Assembly (NCBI GenBank): GCA_946800325.1
Contig: OX326956.1
Coordinates: 46,664,052 to 46,728,051, forward strand
Direction: 5' to 3'
From: Luzula sylvatica
Taxonomy: Eukaryota; Streptophyta; Magnoliopsida; Poales; Juncaceae
Length of the DNA: 64,000 nt
This document shows, in pieces, positions 24,230 through 35,351 of this stretch (position 1 is its first letter; every line of letters begins with the position of its first letter). A program made the translations under genes and the position numbers. The notes below the pieces were generated by a model. The model was not told where the DNA came from and searched no databases. It saw nothing but the letters and a program-made list of their open reading frames with translations.

Positions 24230-24310
<81 letters not shown>

Positions 24311-24790
24311 CTAGTGAAAAGATAGCTCTTGAAACATAAAAACTGCATGCACCGTTTCACTATTATGTAAAATCGAATTGATAAATCATTAAAATCGAAT
24401 CCAAATCTTCACGAAAGTTGTAGATAATTTAATTATCTTTCGAACCCAATTGGAATTCGGACCCGAAAGTTATGGCGATTGTACGAATTGTGCATAAAAC
24501 TGTCACAACCTTTCAGTATTCCATTAAAACGAAAATGATAAATCGTTCATATGAAAAATAAATCTTCATGAAAGTTCTAGATAATCTTATCTATTAAACC
24601 AAATTTTAACCATCCAAATTGGAGTTAGTGTGTGAAAGTTGTGACAGTTTTATTAAAACATGTCTACTGAATTTTTTGATTTTTATTGTATTCTTCATAC
24701 AACCGTTTATTATCAATTTAACCATGTATATCTAATATACATATGTGTATACAATATACAAATTATTAATTTTGTGTCCATCTTAATTCA
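23810..24790 (-). mobile_element. 5' LTR of the decayed minus-strand copia element
   Basis: It starts TGTTTGGAATTCCC next to the primer-binding site and shares the body of the family LTR (AAAGTTGTAGATAAT, CCGTTTATTATCAATTT, ATATCTAATATACA). The usual ...TTTCCTTCA end is missing, so the right limit is approximate. A (TA)n run at 24233-24306 lies inside. Confidence 0.6.
24233..24306. repeat. (TA)n microsatellite, about 74 bp
   Basis: A pure AT dinucleotide run inside an old LTR. The long Tyr-Ile frames on both strands are artefacts of it. Confidence 0.95.
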
Positions 24791-25029
24791 TATCCTTTCA
24801 AACATGCACTAAATTTAGGGTCAAAATAAAATATGCTTTGATATCCAAAGTCAGGAAGAAGTTAAGTGAAGGCGGATATCAAATGTTTGTGGTGAAATCG
24901 AAGATTTTTTTAAAATTTACAGTGTCGTTAAATTTTTAATCGGGAGAAGGTAAGTGTGAATGACAACATTTCGAGTTTATTGGACTACTTTGCTAGTGTT
25001 GAAAGTATTTCCCCATAAAAATATCGATA

Positions 25030-25470
25030 CGCGATACCAGAGAATTTTGTAATTTCACGATGGAAACAAAAGGCCAACGTATTTCACAAGGATTGCAAAG
25101 GGTTAGTTGAAGATAACAGAGCCGGAGAAGCCAAAAAACGGAGAATTACCCGACATTCTGAACAAGTTAAGGAATTAATTTATTTGGCAGAATTATCTTA
25201 AGCGTTCTCGAGTTTACACGAAATATATTGATGGTATGCGTGGGATATTATTGAGTACTCCCGCGATAAGGCCCGGGATATCAAGCAAGACATTATCCTT
25301 CAAAAATCTCCAACATTGGTCTCTGATCCGAATATTTCGCGTTCTAAAGGTACAAAAAATATGGAAATATGCAAACGGGACGATTTAAGAGTGGTCTTGA
25401 ATTGGCAACCAGCAAAAAGAAAAAAACAATGTAAATGTTACGAAGAAACTTGTATTACTTGATAAAAAAA
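25030..25470 (+). pseudogene. FAR1/FRS-like (MULE-derived) protein, C-terminal remnant
   Basis: The reading IPENFVISRWKQKANVFH and the following KRRITRHSEQVKELIYL resemble the 'IPxxYVLxRW' segment and downstream helix of FAR1-related (FRS) proteins, which derive from Mutator-like transposases. Further on, after frame changes and stops, DPNISRSKG and KRKKQCKCYEETC look like the family's tail with its zinc-finger remnant. No start or upstream domain is present. It may be a host FRS copy or a MULE transposase fragment. Confidence 0.5.
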
Positions 25471-25701
25471 AATTGTCCCGAGAATTCAACAAGTAAAAAT
25501 TATAACGGTGCATTTTTTTATTTGTGTAATTTTAAAACTTTCCGAATGTAGTTCACTTATATTTTTTTGTTGTTTTATTGAATATTGTATTTTTTATTTG
25601 CATATATGTCTTCTATAAATATATCATGTTAAAAAAATAAAAGCATTAGATATCCAATTACATCTTTATTAAAACTAATTTAATTACAATAAAACAATTA
25701 T

Positions 25702-25841
25702 TATTTATTTATTTATTCGAAATAGACCTAATTCACGAATCGTGAATATTTCATATTTTATTGGTAATACCAACGGGATTCGAATCCAAGATTTATGCTA
25801 TCTTATGATAAACACCTCACCTACGTGGCCGTTGATAATAA
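25702..25841 (-). mobile_element. tRNA-derived SINE with 11-bp target duplication
   Basis: On the minus strand a B-box GGATTCGAATCCC follows an A-box-like GGCCACGTAGGTGAGG about 45 bp earlier, then a short body and an A-rich tail (AATAAATAAATAAATA). The perfect direct repeat AAAACAATTAT flanks it at 25691-25701 and 25842-25852. Confidence 0.75.
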
Positions 25842-26116
25842 AAAACAATTATGACATGTTACAAAAATTATATCAAAGGCTTATTGGCAGGGCTCTACAT
25901 TAGTTTATTATAACAATTTGTACCTGTTGTATTTTTATTTGATTTGTCCATGTTATTAACAAATTATTGTTGATATATTGTTGTTATTGAAAGATTCATC
26001 ATTACATGATAATTAGTTATTACGAAATAATTGACAAACAATATAACATGATCACTGTATGATATGAGGTACCCTTACAAACCCATGTATTGTAGAAATA
26101 ATTATTTTCCTGTTCT

Positions 26117-26548
26117 CTATGCATAACTACACATGCCATAGTAACAAAAGGTACCCTTTTTGCACTTATTCTTGCATGCACCACAATTCTTTTCATCATA
26201 CAAAATATCCACACAATTACCACCACAACAAATTTCCCCGTATCGACATTTCCTACCGCATTCACCGCAGTTAAGATTATGTGTCATCACGTTCACGCAC
26301 TGTTTATTACAACAATCTGGTCCTGCACTTCCCTTAGCACGACAAACCCTAGGGAACTTATCGCATGTAGCGATTTCACGTGGCTTGTATCGACTTGATA
26401 AGTAGTTGAATCCTCTCATAGATTTCGATATTCCATTTTGCGTGGGCGAGTTTTCTGAATCTTGGTCTTTGAGAGAGTCTGGTGAGGCTAGAGAAGAAGT
26501 AATGGCAAATAATGCAAAGAAGAAAATAATGCTTTCGGCTTTGGCCAT
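26117..26548 (-). CDS. STIG1-like secreted cysteine-rich protein
   Basis: A single-exon gene of 143 residues: signal peptide (about 1-21), a short polar linker, then a 16-cysteine STIG1 domain at 62-140. All 16 cysteines have exactly the same spacing as in the copy at 16246, so the two are paralogues in opposite orientation about 10 kb apart. This one lacks the proline-rich repeats and has the normal family length. Its leader contains TCATGCATAACCATCT, shared exactly with the other copy. The CATGCA core resembles an RY-type element, but a regulatory role is inference. Confidence 0.9.
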   Translation of the reverse strand: MAKAESIIFFFALFAITSSLASPDSLKDQDSENSPTQNGISKSMRGFNYLSSRYKPREIATCDKFPRVCRAKGSAGPDCCNKQCVNVMTHNLNCGECGRKCRYGEICCGGNCVDILYDEKNCGACKNKCKKGTFCYYGMCSYA

Positions 26549-27216
26549 TGGAGACGATTTGAAGATGAAATAAGTTATTTTAGTTAGGAAATGGAAGTGC
26601 CGAAGGTATTATGAGTTATGAGGAGAGAGAGATGGTTATGCATGAAAGAATATATTAAAGTACAAAGGTATTTATTGAGAGAAACTAGGGTTTATTTGGC
26701 TTAGGTTTGAAAATTAAGGTTGTATCTTTTTTAAAGTGTCACAAATACAATGAGCTTATCAAATCTGTACAAGTAACTTCAGTTTGGCATCCTAGGATTC
26801 CTAGCCGTATAATAAACGCATATATTGATGATGCAAAAACAAAAACAAATTAGTATCTGTTAATTACCAAAAAGGGCTACTTATCCTTTGGTGTAGTAAA
26901 ATTCTTCACATATAAATTGAGGAAACAACTGCTAAATTAAAATTGACTTCTATAAAACGGTCATAACAAGTTATGTAGTGCATGACTACCTACTTAGCAT
27001 ATATAGAGGTTTGCTTATACCGTTAAATGTATATAATATGAAGTTTATAGAAAGTCAAATAGTTATATAAGTGGGTTTATGTCCGAAAACCTACCTAATT
27101 CGAATTCAAATCAAACACTCTTTTAAGTTCAAAATACTTGTACATGGAATATATATCAAAAAGAAAGAAAACAATAATTTTGGTTTGCTATTATAGAGAA
27201 TTATAGCACTCAAAAC

Positions 27217-28602
27217 TCAAAAGTATCTATTTTCATTGCTTTCCACTCCGCATGTGACCACCTTGTTGGATTTCAATCTCCTTATAAACCAAACCAGAGC
27301 TCCAATTCCTACTGCTCCAGCAACAGAAAATACAACAGTCCCTATAAACATAATTATATTTATATTAACATATGAAATAAAATTATTGATATATAATTCA
27401 TATGTGTAACAATTTTTCAAAGTTATTCATACCAGCAACCATAGTTGGCGAAGTCCCGTGCTTTGATACACTATCTGCTAAGAGGTGTGTTAAAAGAATA
27501 TCCATAGAAACAATGTAATATCCAAAAAAATAAAGTAATATAGAAAGTAAGAATGGGCTTTTTTTCTAAGGCCAATTATTGGGCTTTTAAGGTTTGCTTT
27601 CAGTTTAATTAGTTTTTCTTGTTTGTGGGCCTTTTAAGAAAATAATTGTTTCAAACATTGTTATAACCACCTAAAAAATTAGTTATTTTTAACTGACGAT
27701 TCTTTAGTGATTAACATGCAATTCGTCTAAAAATTTATTATCCTGTCATTATATCTATAAGCCAGTAGTGTCAATTAATCAAAATTATTTATAATTTTAC
27801 CTGAACAAAATGTTGTAACATTGCCATCCTGACAAAGACAAAGAAAGCTCCTAGTATCCGTGTCGAACCCGCAAACCCCTGCTCCTCTCCTGTTATCTTG
27901 GCACTCAAGACACCTAATCGTAACTGGAATATCGAAATCAACTCGAACGCCGTACTCGGGCACTTGATCGTACGGTGGGAATTTGTCTCCTATCGCTCTC
28001 CAATAAATACTTGCATATGATTGACAGTGCTTCAACATGAGTCTTAGAGACTCGGATGCTTTCGGGTTGTACGAGCAACACGTAATGTCGTTCTCTTGGA
28101 GTGCGTTTGGACAGCCTGGCATGTTGCGGCATAGATAACTAGAACTGTCACACGAAGAGCCACACCGGTCAGGAAACCGGTCACAATATGCCGGTCTGGG
28201 CTCGACTATTACCGATTTCGTGTCACAGTTGAAGAAAAGATAATTGTTCCTACTCGAAAGGGAAAATCTCTTACTAGTATCGAGACTGAATGGCGCAGAA
28301 TTAAAATTGATATCAGAAGGATTCTGACAGCTCCACATTGACGGATCGGATATGACTAGATGCGCGTCGGAGTAATCAATGGATAAAACCGGGTAGGAAC
28401 CGGATGGAGTGTGAAAATGTAGAGTTGAAGAGTTTGTACATTGGAGTATTCGTCGGTAATATGGACTTCCACACCCGTCATCTATGCTTAACGGGTATCG
28501 AATTGGGATGGACCCGCAGGAAGTGCGGCAAAGGGTTGATTGAGAGGAGACTGAGGGGATTATTAGAGTGGTGAGGAAGAGAAGCAAGATAAGATGATCC
28601 AT
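27217..28602 (-). CDS. WAK/LRK10L-type extracellular-domain membrane protein without kinase
   Basis: Three exons: 27801-28602, 27433-27477 and 27217-27341 (TGA), phases 1 and 1, giving 323 residues. A signal peptide (1-20) is followed by a GUB_WAK-type cysteine-rich domain (CRTSCGSIPIRYPLSIDDGC, about 25-90) and a second cysteine-rich WAK-associated region ending CGFDTDTRSFLCLCQDGN. Exon 3 encodes one membrane helix (about 284-302) and a 21-residue basic tail. Such domains bind pectin-type wall polymers in wall-associated kinases. Here the protein stops right after the membrane helix with no kinase, which is a known receptor-like form and not clearly a truncation. A TATA-like CATAAAAG lies at 28693-28700. 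Confidence 0.85.
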
Positions 28603-29057
28603 TGAATATTAATTGTTTTGGTAGTGTTTTTGGAGGAGGAAGCTAGAGGAGGTGAAGGGGGATAAAGTGTAAAGAGGAGGCTTGAGCTTTTACTTTTATG
28701 CTTTTGTTCACTTTAATTTGGGTGAATTGTGTATGATCTAATATACGAGTGTGCTTTTAGATGAAAATGAACTGGATAGACAACAGAGGAAAGTACTTTT
28801 CTATAAATAGATATCTTTGAATTCAAGTAAGGAACCACGCATATTATCAATCATATATGCAGGGACGTCAATGGGAGGGTTGGGTTTGGGTACGAAGAAA
28901 AAAAACCAATCGAACGTCGAGTATTTATCCGAACCACCAATTGAGTTCGTTCTTCGAATCATAGAACATGAAGAAAGTCGAAGAAAAAAAAGAGAAGAAA
29001 TTATAAAATGAAAAGTAAAATTCTCTAGAAGATATAATTTGTCAATTTACCACGTTA

Positions 29058-29990
29058 TTATTTTGAATTCAAATTTGTGCAATTTTCTTGTGTCAAATCA
29101 TCACTCGATGATACAACATAGGGCGAATCTCTTGGTCGATGGAGTCGAATCTCTAGAATTGCATGTCCGATGGAGTCGAATCTCTTGGTAGAAAGAAGTA
29201 TACGTTTTCGGATATGGCTTTTGGCTCCAAAATGATAACGTCTTTGAAATCCATCATAGGGCGGGAGAAGAGATACGTTGGAGGTTGCGACCACCACTTT
29301 GAGATTCTCCATCGAACGAAGATTAAGAAGATCAGGACCATGATGTATGACCTCGTCAAAAGAACCACAAAGTATGTCTATTCCGCGCTCGCACCATGCA
29401 CGTACCGGTAACCTGAGGAGTTTGAACTCAATCTTATGCGTGTAATGGATAACACGTGCTCCAACAGAGTTTGTCCATGGATAGAGGACAAAGTCGGCAC
29501 GACGAAGGTTGCTTGAATGCTTGTCTAAGAATTCCTCTCTTTGCACCATTAGAGGTAGCTTGAGGAGATACTTAGCCGCACCCTAATAAACGAGTTGACA
29601 GGAGGCCTTCCACTGGTAGGATCGTTGAAGTAAAATCTCAACCATGGCAAGTTCATGGCGAGCTACCAAGCAGGCATCGATGACAACCGCGGACTCTAGT
29701 TCCTCAAGTTCTTTTTTATGGTTAGGAGTGGCGCGAAGATAACAAGTTGGAGGGGATGCGATTTGAGCCGGAAGCAGGAGTTCAGGCCGAAGCTATATGG
29801 GCACCGGCCCCAATACACCGACCATGACAGCTAAAACCACAGTTCTCTTTTCGGACTGAAGCTGGAGAGGATCGAAAACCTCAAAAACTCTGTCATGTAA
29901 CTGTTCGCGATGCACGAGTAGCGGAACCCCACAGCTTATTGGACGGGTCGAAAGCGTATTTGCTTGCTGTGTTGTCCGAACGAGTGGGAC
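29058..29990 (-). pseudogene. Retroelement-type (DUF4283-like) protein remnant
   Basis: The longest readable piece (29058-29549) contains RLPVRAWCERGIDILCGSFDEV and then ENLKVVVATSNVSLLPPYDG. This is the pattern of the plant DUF4283 domain found with LINE and other retroelement proteins. Upstream on the same strand, to about 29990, codon-like sequence continues but is broken by stops and frame changes. No intact start is seen. Family assignment is tentative. Confidence 0.4.
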
Positions 29991-30060
29991 ATGCTTTGTA
30001 TAAGTGAGAGATGTAACGTAAATAATAGCATGCTCGAGGTTTTTGACAATATTCAGTCGT

Positions 30061-30074
30061 CACTACGACAAAAC
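30061..30074 (+). mobile_element. Terminus of a CACTA (En/Spm-type) transposon, split by copia
   Basis: CACTACGACAAAAC has the CACTA superfamily terminal signature. After 14 bp it is interrupted by the copia element at 30075, whose AAAAC duplication lets the sequence resume at 40591. The opposite CACTA terminus was not found in the window. Confidence 0.65.
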
Positions 30075-30566
30075 TGAAGGAAATACAGTTTCAGGATCAA
30101 CCGTAAAAGTGTACACAAGGATAAACGAACGTACGCGTCCATAGACATAAGAAACAGTTTTGGTAAAACTAGCATAATTTTCAGTGAGAAACTCCAATTT
30201 GAATGATTAAAATTGGGTTAGATAGATAATAAGATTATCTAGAACTTTCATATAGAAATATGTTTCATTTGAGCGAAGTATCAGTGTCGTTTTAATGGAA
30301 TACCGAAAGGGTGTGACTGTTTGACATAGAGTTAGTAAACCGTCCGTAACTTTCGTATCCGAACTCCAATTGGGCCAGATCCAATTGGGTTGGAAAGATA
30401 ATAAGATTATACACAACTTTCATGATGTTCAAAGTCGGTTGGGACGATTTAATATTTTCGTTTCAACAGAATACTGAAATGGTGTCTGCAGTTTTCTGTG
30501 TGAAAGGGTGTATATTGGATATACATGTTTTTTGGCCCATCCTTATCCTATATGATATAAATAGGA

Positions 30567-30618
<52 letters not shown>

Positions 30619-31176
30619 GACCAGATCATTCAGACCAATCTATGGTATTATTCAGAATATTCCAGAAATATAGAGAGACATCTTTCTAGAGAGAGAAAGA
30701 TTGCGAAGAGAGAAAACCGAGAAAAAGAGTTTTTCTCGATGTAGAGAATCGATATAATCAAGCAAGTTCGCTGGTGCAGCGTCTAGGCAGTTGCACCCGC
30801 GACCGACGAACTCCGACTCACGGTGGATACAAATAGAGGAGCGACACTTGTGGCTCTCCGATTGTGATCAAACCGACGGAGCAAAATTGTTGGCTGTGGA
30901 AGAGTGTGGACGTGGTACGCACGAAAGACAACCGGAGACGTGTCAAGACGGTGGGAGACGTGTGGTATGGGACGCACGGGCTAGTCACCAACGTGACACT
31001 GGAGAAGGAAAGGATGCGAGCGATCAACCCGTCGTGCGTGATCAATTTCACGCTGGTAATCGTCTATCCTTCTATTGCATCGTACCCTCGAAGTCATGTC
31101 GTGATCTTGGATTTTGGGAACCGGACCGGGTCTTCATATCCGCTGCGCTGGCCCGGGGACGGGTGAATTCCCAACA
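30075..31176 (+). repeat. 5' LTR of copia family A copy 1
   Basis: 1102 bp, TG...CA. It contains a (TC)n run at about 30571-30616 just after ATGATATAAATAGGATG, which is the likely TATA region. Short open frames in it recur in the other LTR copies with stops and shifts, so they are not genes. Confidence 0.9.
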
Positions 31177-31177
31177 G

Positions 31178-31189
31178 TGGTATCAGAGC
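31178..31189 (+). other. Primer-binding site (initiator tRNA-Met)
   Basis: TGGTATCAGAGC lies one base after the LTR end and is complementary to the 3' end of plant initiator tRNA-Met, the usual primer of Ty1/copia elements. Confidence 0.9.
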
Positions 31190-31820
31190 GAACGTCATTG
31201 ATTCGAGAGTCGAATCATAGTCGTATATTGGATATACGCACGGGTTATCAAAGTTCGTACCCGTTTGCATGATGCTAGATATTTAGAACGTCAATTTCGT
31301 TAAAATCACAAGTGAAATAAATTCACTAGAGATCAATCAAAAGTTGATTGAGAGTATATAGGAATGATCGTGAAAAAGTTTCATGATTTATCGTTTTGGA
31401 AACGAGCGAAAACGGAAGAAACGGCGAAATCTGCAGAAAATCAGAGTCTCTGCCGCCACGGGGGCAGTTTTTGGCGCCCCGGACGCGTCCCGGGCGAGGT
31501 TTTCTCGCGTCCCACGGGCCCCGGATGGGGCAGGGACCCCCGGAGGCTGATTTTGTTTTCGTGATAACTTTGGCTACAAAACTCGGAATTTTGAGTTCTT
31601 TATATCGATATGATCGGCATCAATCATTCTAGCATATTAGATAAATAATTATTTAGAATAATTAATTTTCCTAATTAGTACATATGCATTTATGAAAATC
31701 TTGTGATAGTGATATAATATGATTATGTCACGAATTTATTAAACATGAATGTCATGATCCCTCATAATATTTAAGTCGTAGAAATACCTTCCATGTCAAC
31801 AACCATCGAAATTGGTATCA

Positions 31821-32156
31821 CAATATGTGTGTTGTTAGGCCTTCGTCATGCACACATGTTGATGGTATTAATGGGTGGCAAACGTTAAATGGGGACTTAC
31901 GTGTTGTTAGGCCTTCGTCATGCACGTGAGTAGTCCACTTGACGATACGTTTGATATGGTTATGACTTAACCGTCCAAGCCAATCCGATTGGAGTTCGGG
32001 GCATAGTTAGAATGCACACACGGAATTGGGATTGTATATGATACGATCCATCACCGAAATTCTATAAAGGTTCAAGAGTCGTATTGGATACGATTGGATA
32101 TTAATCCTACCTAAATAAGCGAGATCTCACTCGATAGGCCTTCGTCACTTGTGGGA
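31821..32156 (+). repeat. Three leader hairpins with one shared loop and different stems
   Basis: Stem pairs: 31821-31831 with 31851-31861 (11 pairs, one U-G), 31895-31903 with 31923-31931 (9 pairs, one U-G), and 32125-32130 with 32151-32156 (6 pairs, one U-G). Each loop contains TAGGCCTTCGTCA. The stems are unrelated in sequence: CAATATGTGTG, ACTTACGTG and TCTCAC. Confidence 0.7.
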
Positions 32157-35100
32157 GGATTGCGAAATATGGATCTCGGGCGTTATGGACTTGGAGTCTC
32201 GTATCGGTATGAGGGTTATCGATTCGATAAAATAACACTACTCATATAATCATCATATAAATATATAGATTAAGTACGCACGGTTAGGAGCTTAATCTTC
32301 ATCATCCGTTTAGAATTATGTTTTCAAGCAACACCAAATATATCGATGAGATCGATATGATAGATAGCTTTTGGGCCGGAATTACCATTTTTAACCTTGA
32401 TAGTCAAAGAATAGTTCTTAGACTTAAAGGAACGTGTTGGACACAAAATTGGTAGATTCGGGGCTCGAGGCTTTGGCTTTAGAGAAAGTCGGGTTCGATA
32501 AACTTTAATAAGAAATCGAACGATATTATGTGCCTTGTGGTGGCATGTATAGACGCAAATTTCTCAAAATTGTTTTGAGAATTCGGGTGCATACGAAAGT
32601 AAAACACAACGCTCATGAAATAGTTTCAAGAGCTTGAGCACATTGAATTGTTCGATGCAGCTCAAAGAGTAGGTTAGTTTTGAGACGCCTTATGGGTCTT
32701 TGATTAACACTCATGTGTTGATGGTACGAGATTTGATCTCCGTGACCGAATATCATATGCATTCGACAGATAATTTGATCCCTAAATTGCATGAGATGCG
32801 ATTTAAATTTGAATTGGAGATGCTCGAAGCATCCGAGGAATTCAATGCATAGAGATGCATGGATGTCCTTGTAATTCAAGGTTGGGATCGAAAGAAATAA
32901 ATGTCTAAGGGTATTTTGGGAAAAAAAATTCCAAACAGAAAGTTCGGACAAAGAGTTGTCCAAACTAATGACTCGAGAATGGTGAAATCCGAGGAGGATT
33001 AAACCTAGAAGTTGATTGCTTCTTTTGGCGTTGCCATCTTGGCCATATAAACGAGATACGTGTATCTAGATTCCATATGATGGATTGCTAGAATCATTCG
33101 AATTCGATTCGATTGATTAATGCGATACTTATTTATTAGGCAAGACGACAAAGGGCTATCGGTATTTTGTGTCCAAAGGTTGGAGAAAGATCCAACGAAT
33201 TATTGGAAATTACATTAAGTTGTAAATGTTCTGATAAGTTCCATTGCAAGAGGAGGCTATCGGTATTTTGTTACGTTTAGGGACGATTAAAGTAGATATG
33301 ATAATATCTATTTAATGCGTGCCGAAACAGAGACTTTTGAAAGGTTCAAAGAGTTTCAAAAACAAAATACAAAATTGACTAAGCAAGAAAATCAAATCCC
33401 TTTGATAGGATCGAGGAGGCGAGTATTTGAGCTACGCATTTCGATAGGATCGAAGAGGCGATATTTGAGTTATGAGTATTGATGATCATTTATGATTGTG
33501 GAATCGTTTCACGATTACCTTTATTCGGAACATTGAGATGTGACCGAAAAGAGAAAATGAACGCATGTTGGACATGGTTCGATAAATGATAAGTCAAACG
33601 GATATCCCAAAAATGTTTTGGGGATACGACCTTGAGACAGCCGCACTAATAAATGGTTGCATATATGATATGGACCATAAACCTTCTAATCGGTATAAAA
33701 GACGCCATATGAGATATGGATCGGAATGGTTCCGAAGTTGTAATGTGTACATATTTGAGGATGTGAGTATATTTCGAAATTGGTTTCGATTAAACTCAAT
33801 CCCAAATCTGAAAATTGTTCGTTTATCATATATCCTAAAGGAAGCTAAAGGGTATTAGTTCTAACGTCCCGACGAAAATGAGATTTTCGTGGCTCGAAGA
33901 GATGCCTTCTTAGAGGAGGACTGGATGCGCACAAGTTTGGAACTTGATGTCGCTTATCTCTATGCGGGCTAGTGGGAGTAGAATAAATCTCGAAAGAGTC
34001 CGAGATCTGGAAAATGAACATTGTACCGATAAAAGTTGACACGACTTCATCAAGAGTTGATGAATACGAGTCGAACACACAAAGGAATTTTTCGTAGATC
34101 AAGTAGGCTATATCATAAGCCGGTAAATACGGATTTATCGTTGCTAATGATGATAGATCGAAATCATATGGTGATTCGATATCCTACAAGGATGCTATGA
34201 AAATTAACGGTTCCACATGGCAAGGTGTCATGAAATCTGAGATTCGATCCGTGTAAATTACCAAGTTTAGAACTTGATTTCATTACTTTCAGGGTTAGAC
34301 CCGTGAAATGTGAATGGGTTTTTCAAGGTGAAGAACCTACATGGATAGGAATTTGCATATTTGCAAAGCAGGGCTTGTAGCGAAGAGTTTCATGCAATTC
34401 ATAGTAAGACTATGAAGAAACGTTTTCGCATGTTGCCATGCTTTCACATTCTCGAAATTCTGCTTGCCATGGTCGCATATTATGACTATGTGATGTGGAA
34501 AAATGGATGTCAAAACCGAATTTCTTGACAGAAATTTTTGAAAGGATGTGTATTTGACACAACCTTACGGTTTTGTCGATTCATAAGAATCGGAGATAGG
34601 ATATGCACGCTTTAACGATCCATATGATGGATTAGAGAAAGCTTCTCGGAATTGAAATATTCGTTTTGACGAAGTTATAAACTGTTATGACATTGTCGGA
34701 ACGAATGGGAAATTTGTGTACACATGAAGGTTAGTGGGAGCCGCGTTATATTTCTTGTAACGACACAAAATTTAGGCGAGACCGCTTATGAATTAAGCGT
34801 GAAGATCTATAGTATAGATCTAAGAAGTTCCTCGTTCTATATTATAGCACGTATATTGACATATTGTTGAAAATGGTTTTCAACATATAACTCCTTGGCG
34901 GAGTTAAATCGAAATGTCGAATGACAGAAATTTTCTACGGCTCGATGTGAGACATCAAGTAGGGCGGAAAATAATAATATGATGCTTTACATTTGATGTG
35001 AGGATCTATTATATCTGTCATGATATGTATGTGGCTATACGTCGTACACATAGAGCGTCTAGTTCACCATCCATAAAATCCATGGGAATCACACGAGTTT

Positions 35101-35351
35101 GAATGTAATGCGATTACATGAGACTAACTCTTGTGAATGTATAATGGTTATACATATATATACATAATGGTTATGTATCTTTAAACCCATCGGGATTTGT
35201 ATTGATAGCGGTGAATGTTATCCTTGAATACTTTGCAAAAGAATTTAGGATTTTATTTTATCTATAATGGTGTGGAGGACGTGTTGGTTATAAAGAGTTA
35301 TAACAATAACAGTTTCCAAATATGGCACGTCCAAATATGTAGCACGACTTT

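Noticed and set aside
24085..24360. Tyr-Ile repeat protein frames on both strands
   Set aside because: Produced by the (TA)n microsatellite at 24233-24306; no gene context.
31364..31632. Open frames in the GC-rich leader block of copia copy 1
   Set aside because: The block is a palindromic noncoding module replaced by different sequence in copy 2.
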